A stretch of 64,000 nt of DNA. It comes from Reticulitermes speratus (taxonomy: Eukaryota > Arthropoda > Insecta > Blattodea > Rhinotermitidae). Each line of letters begins with the position of its first letter. Position 1 is the first letter of the stretch. The stretch lies in contig JAJKFL010000010.1 of the NCBI GenBank assembly GCA_021186555.1, forward strand, positions 26,084,133 to 26,148,132, read 5' to 3'. The notes below the pieces were generated by a model. The model was not told where the DNA came from and ran no database searches. It saw nothing but the letters and a program-made list of their open reading frames with translations. A program made the translations under genes and the position numbers. Below, piece by piece: positions 60,765 through 64,000 of this stretch.

Positions 60765-62652
60765 ATGAAGACCATCCAGAGCCTCCTACTTGTCGCCACA
60801 ATGGCACTGCTGTTCCTGGTCGGTAAGTACTGTGCAACGTGCACTGGCTTAGCGGGCAAACTGTCAGGACGGCTTGCCTCAGCACCGGGTTGTACAATGT
60901 GGCACATTTGTTGTGCTGTTGTCTGAATTTAGGCGAATTGTGGTTCACTGTTCGTAGGCAAATAATTTGCGCAGTTCGGTTTCAATAGCAGATGTCTTAG
61001 ACCAATTTACTAACACAAATAATTTCCGACCTAGACATTCTGTACTCTGTGTGTCACTCAGCAGTAGACACATCACTGTAGTGTACACGTACAGTACTCT
61101 GTGTGCCACTCAGCAGTACACACATCACTGTAGTGTACACGTACAGTACTCTGTGTGCCACTCTGCAGTAGACACATCACTGTAGTGTACACGTACAGTA
61201 CACTATGTGCCACTCAGCATAAGACACATCACTGTAGTGTACACGTACAGTACACTGTGTGCCACTCAGCAGTAGACACATCACTGTAGTGTACACGTAC
61301 GGTACCTGTGTACCACTCAGCAGTACACACATCACTGTAGTGTACCGCACAGTACGTTTGCTGTTCTGCCGTTAGCACATGTCACATGTAACTGTATCAA
61401 GTGTCCTGTCCTTCCGTCAGACCACAATGCAATGCAAATCCTCACCAGACGATGTTTGCTGCACTCTCTGAGTTTTGGTACGATATGACACAGACAGCTG
61501 GTGTTTTCTGCAGGGATATCTTTGTGTACACTGAATTATCAATATACGCTCTTCCTTAGTTTTGAAATTGATTTGTGAAACATTTGGTAACTGTGACCCT
61601 GCACAGAAGAACGGAGATATTTTGAAAACTGTGTTGTACAGAATTATTATCACTTTGCTTCGTATCTGCCTGTGCACACGTCAACGTAGGTTTACAAACC
61701 TTACTACTGTATTCTTTATGACAAGTGACACAATTGCATTCTATTACCTATACAGGTTCCTCTAACGTGTCATTACAATGTCTGTATAAGTGTTTGTGGT
61801 GACAGTTATCACAGTTGTGTTTCGATGTCAAGTATATGTGCTATCTGCACTGGGCACTTACTGTCTATACAGGTCTTATAATTGTGGCTAAATTATATGT
61901 AGCTTATATACTAATACGATACATTTGCATGTGCATTAGACATTCTAATTATTTTGAAAGGAAACGAAACAAAAATTTGACTACATCAACTTGTTGAGCT
62001 AAACTTTCTCTTCAAGCTATTAATTTTCAAGATAGCTAAAAGTCCCCTGTATATTACACCAACCAATGGCTCACTCTCACGTTCACAACCCCCCCCCCCC
62101 AGTTTCCCCTTTCCTGGACCATACAAATCGGCACACAAAATGCCATCGCCGTTGCTTAAGCAAATTTGAACCTTATCAATCCAACCACGACATATTTGTT
62201 CCAAGCTGTACATTTCCATCGAATTTGTATACAGAAATTTTGTATTCTCTTTCCCCTTCACTGACCCGAAATGCTGTGTACTGACAGCAGTAAAAATGTG
62301 TCCAAATGACACAGAATAACATTTCGTAACTTTTCAATTTCCTGTCACTCGTAACTATATCTCTGCTCAGCACAACAACTGTTCACACTGCATGTAACAG
62401 CATCACAAATTGCATTTATTTACAGATATCGGCAGCAGCGCGCCTGAACCACTATTCGGCAGCGGTCTGTTAGGGTCCATAGGAAGTGGAGTATCCGAGA
62501 TTGTCGGTGGCGTTGTTACTGCAGTTCCGGAAGTTGTGACTGACGCCAGTGGTGCAGTTAGTGGAGTTGTTGGTGGTGTTGGTGGAATAATTTCTCCAAT
62601 TATTTCTCCAGTTGTCGGTTTAGTAACTGAAGTAGTTACAATCGCCATTTAG
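60765..62652 (+). CDS. Small secreted Gly/Val-rich acidic peptide precursor, two exons (94 aa), U4
   Basis: Exon 1 is 60765-60822 and exon 2 is 62426-62652; the intron is 1603 bases, phase 1, GTAAGT...TTTATTTACAG. The predicted precursor is the same as that of U2: signal peptide to about residue 25 (cleavage after SSA), then an acidic, Cys-free, Gly/Val/Ile/Ser-rich mature part with a repetitive VVGGVGG and ISPIISP core. The open exon 2 frame, conserved splice sites and promoter support a real gene, but the near-identity to U2 reflects recent exchange between units and so is not independent proof of selection. Confidence 0.78.
61039..61360. repeat. Intronic 52-bp minisatellite, about 6 copies, U4
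   Basis: Same monomers and order as U2. Confidence 0.93.
61361..62425. other. 3' part of the intron, U4
   Basis: Matches U2; poly(C) run near 62090; no gene. Confidence 0.5.
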
Positions 62653-62740
62653 TCTTCGGCTCCTACTGAAACTACCGACATGTCTCCCCTATATGACCTA
62701 CCACATCGCTCTGTTCCCCACAAATCTCGTACAGTGCCGT

Positions 62741-62862
62741 CGTGTCAGCCTTCAGCATCACACAGCAAGCAGTCAGCTGTCAGTACCGCCACAACACAAC
62801 TCGTGTCAGCCTTCAGCATCACACCAGCAAGCAGTCAGCTGTCAGTACCGCCACAACACAAC
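62741..62862. repeat. 3'-UTR 61-bp repeat, 2 copies, U4
   Basis: Two monomers, as in U2. Confidence 0.88.
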
Positions 62863-63034
62863 ACGTCTAACTGTCTGCAAGGCACAGCACAAGGCGTCGC
62901 ACCGACCGAGCGCTGCACTTGATTTGAACGACGGCAAACTGTTGTTTGTGGACGTAAACACACTGTTTTAACGCACTGTAAACTTTCCTACGCACAATTA
63001 GCACAATGTATACATTCTTATGCACATTGCACTG

Positions 63035-63040
63035 AATAAA
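63035..63040 (+). terminator. Poly(A) signal AATAAA, U4
   Basis: AATAAA 383 bases after the stop codon. Confidence 0.7.
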
Positions 63041-64000
63041 TTGTGAAGCACTGCAAATGATGCAGCTTGTTACTTATGTAAAGACGACGTTCCAGCTGCA
63101 TATGTCCTGACACTTGTGTTTCCTTCACCTCCACCGACACCCCTGCCCTCTGTGTCTCAGTGTCAATTTCGTTAAACAAAAGACCTACCGATAAACCGCT
63201 CAAGGCCGATGTCCTTGACACTGACACTCTGCCAGTGTCTGCATTCCAACTACTCAAGCAGCCAGTGTGTCGCGAACACGGACATTTGGGGTTTTTGGAT
63301 TCATCACCGTCACACTGAACAGTTAGGAACAAATTCAGTTCTGTCACTGTACAAGCCATGAGGGCGTATGGAGGTGATAAGGCACTACTCCACTTTTTCT
63401 CAATCTCACCAAAATGTGAAAGTGTCTGGTCAATTTCGCGCGCAGGGCTAAACCCTCTGTACACAGTGAAACAGGGCCCTTAATGGCGCCAAAGTCTGTC
63501 TGGAACTACAAGGCTGGCCAGCTGGCTGGATTGGTTAGTTTAGATTTTTTCGTTGGTTGGTTAGTTAGTCGGTAGGTCGGTCAGTCAGTGTGTCAATCAG
63601 TCAGCCAGCCAGCCAGCCAAAGAAATATTTTAGCTTGACTCTACTTTTGAATATCCGGACACGTCAGAGCAGAAACACCAGCATGACGGACAATTGGACA
63701 TAAAAAGGAGCTTCATCTTATGTCCGTCTTACCCACTATTGCTCCGTCCGTGCTTCGAGTTTCTACTACAGAAATGATCGAGTTATAACAGAGTCAACAC
63801 TTGACAGTGCTTTCGGTAACAGTGCTAAGGCCGGTATAATGCTCGTAACGTGGTTTAGATTTTTCTGTTGTTTGGATAGTTAGTGAGTTAGTCAGCCGCT
63901 CAATCAGTCAGCCAGTCAGTCAGTAATTCAGCCCCAATATGCAGGTCTTCGTGACATTTTCTTGTGGGCAGTCAAATTAAACTGCTTAAGTATAAGTTTT
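63041..64000. other. Intergenic spacer downstream of the gene, U4 (cut)
   Basis: Nearly identical to U2 33578-34540, including the GGTC/CAGC simple repeats; no gene. The expected SINE lies beyond the window. Confidence 0.5.

Larger units (their letters stand above)
53562..64000 (+). repeat. Segmental tandem duplication unit 4 (U4), partial
   Basis: The unit is cut by the window end, about 1.5 kb before the expected SINE. Up to about 55.5 kb it matches U3 (short 5' half). From about 55.63 kb on it matches U2, including an intact secreted-peptide gene identical in predicted protein to that of U2. Confidence 0.92.

Noticed and set aside
61986-62312. 108-codon minus frame in the intron
   Set aside because: Shifted or closed in other units, crosses a variable poly(C) run, and has no domain.

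Overview
The window looks like animal nuclear DNA, most likely from an arthropod. It has spliced genes with GT-AG introns, TATA boxes followed about 25-33 bases later by a TCAGT initiator (the arthropod form), AATAAA poly(A) signals, a tRNA-derived SINE, a LINE with RNase H, and a great deal of minisatellite DNA. There are no bacterial operons and no long conserved protein genes. The arthropod assignment is an inference from promoter form and repeat content.

The whole window is a head-to-tail array of one segmental duplication, with three full units and one partial unit. U1 is 1-19338, U2 is 19339-35979, U3 is 35980-53561 and U4 is 53562-64000 (cut by the window end). Each unit runs in the same order: a 170-bp inverted repeat; a 114-bp minisatellite; (U1 and U2 only) a CRE/TATA promoter-like block, a solo pogo-like terminus and a hammerhead-like structured motif; an 18-bp, a 21-bp and a 28-bp minisatellite; a spacer with a second TATA/initiator; a small two-exon gene whose intron holds a 52-bp minisatellite and whose 3' UTR holds a 61-bp minisatellite; a spacer; and a tRNA-Leu-like SINE on the minus strand. 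Most of the unit length differences come from minisatellite copy number.

The only well supported host gene is the small secreted-peptide gene. Exon 1 encodes a signal peptide, a phase-1 intron follows, and exon 2 encodes the mature peptide. U2 and U4 encode the same 94-residue precursor. U3 encodes a 68-residue paralogue whose exon 1, intron edges and 3' flank are close to the others but whose mature region is strongly rewritten with the frame kept. U1 is broken in both exons, or is badly called there. The mature peptides are rich in Gly, Val, Ile and Ser, have no Cys and almost no basic residues, and I do not recognise the family.

U3 alone carries a 5'-truncated, dead LINE of the I/LOA/R1 group. 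Inside its reverse transcriptase the 16 codons around catalytic motif A are amplified about 36 times as a 48-bp array. Inside its RNase H, a catalytic-Asp motif is amplified about six times as a 19-bp array. With an 11-bp array and a 92-bp duplication also private to U3, this suggests a locus that keeps making new tandem repeats.

U4 is a mosaic. Its 5' part matches U3 and its 3' part is almost identical to U2, with the switch near 55.5-55.63 kb, which points to unequal crossing over or gene conversion. All long open frames in the window run through minisatellites or the LINE and are not taken as genes.
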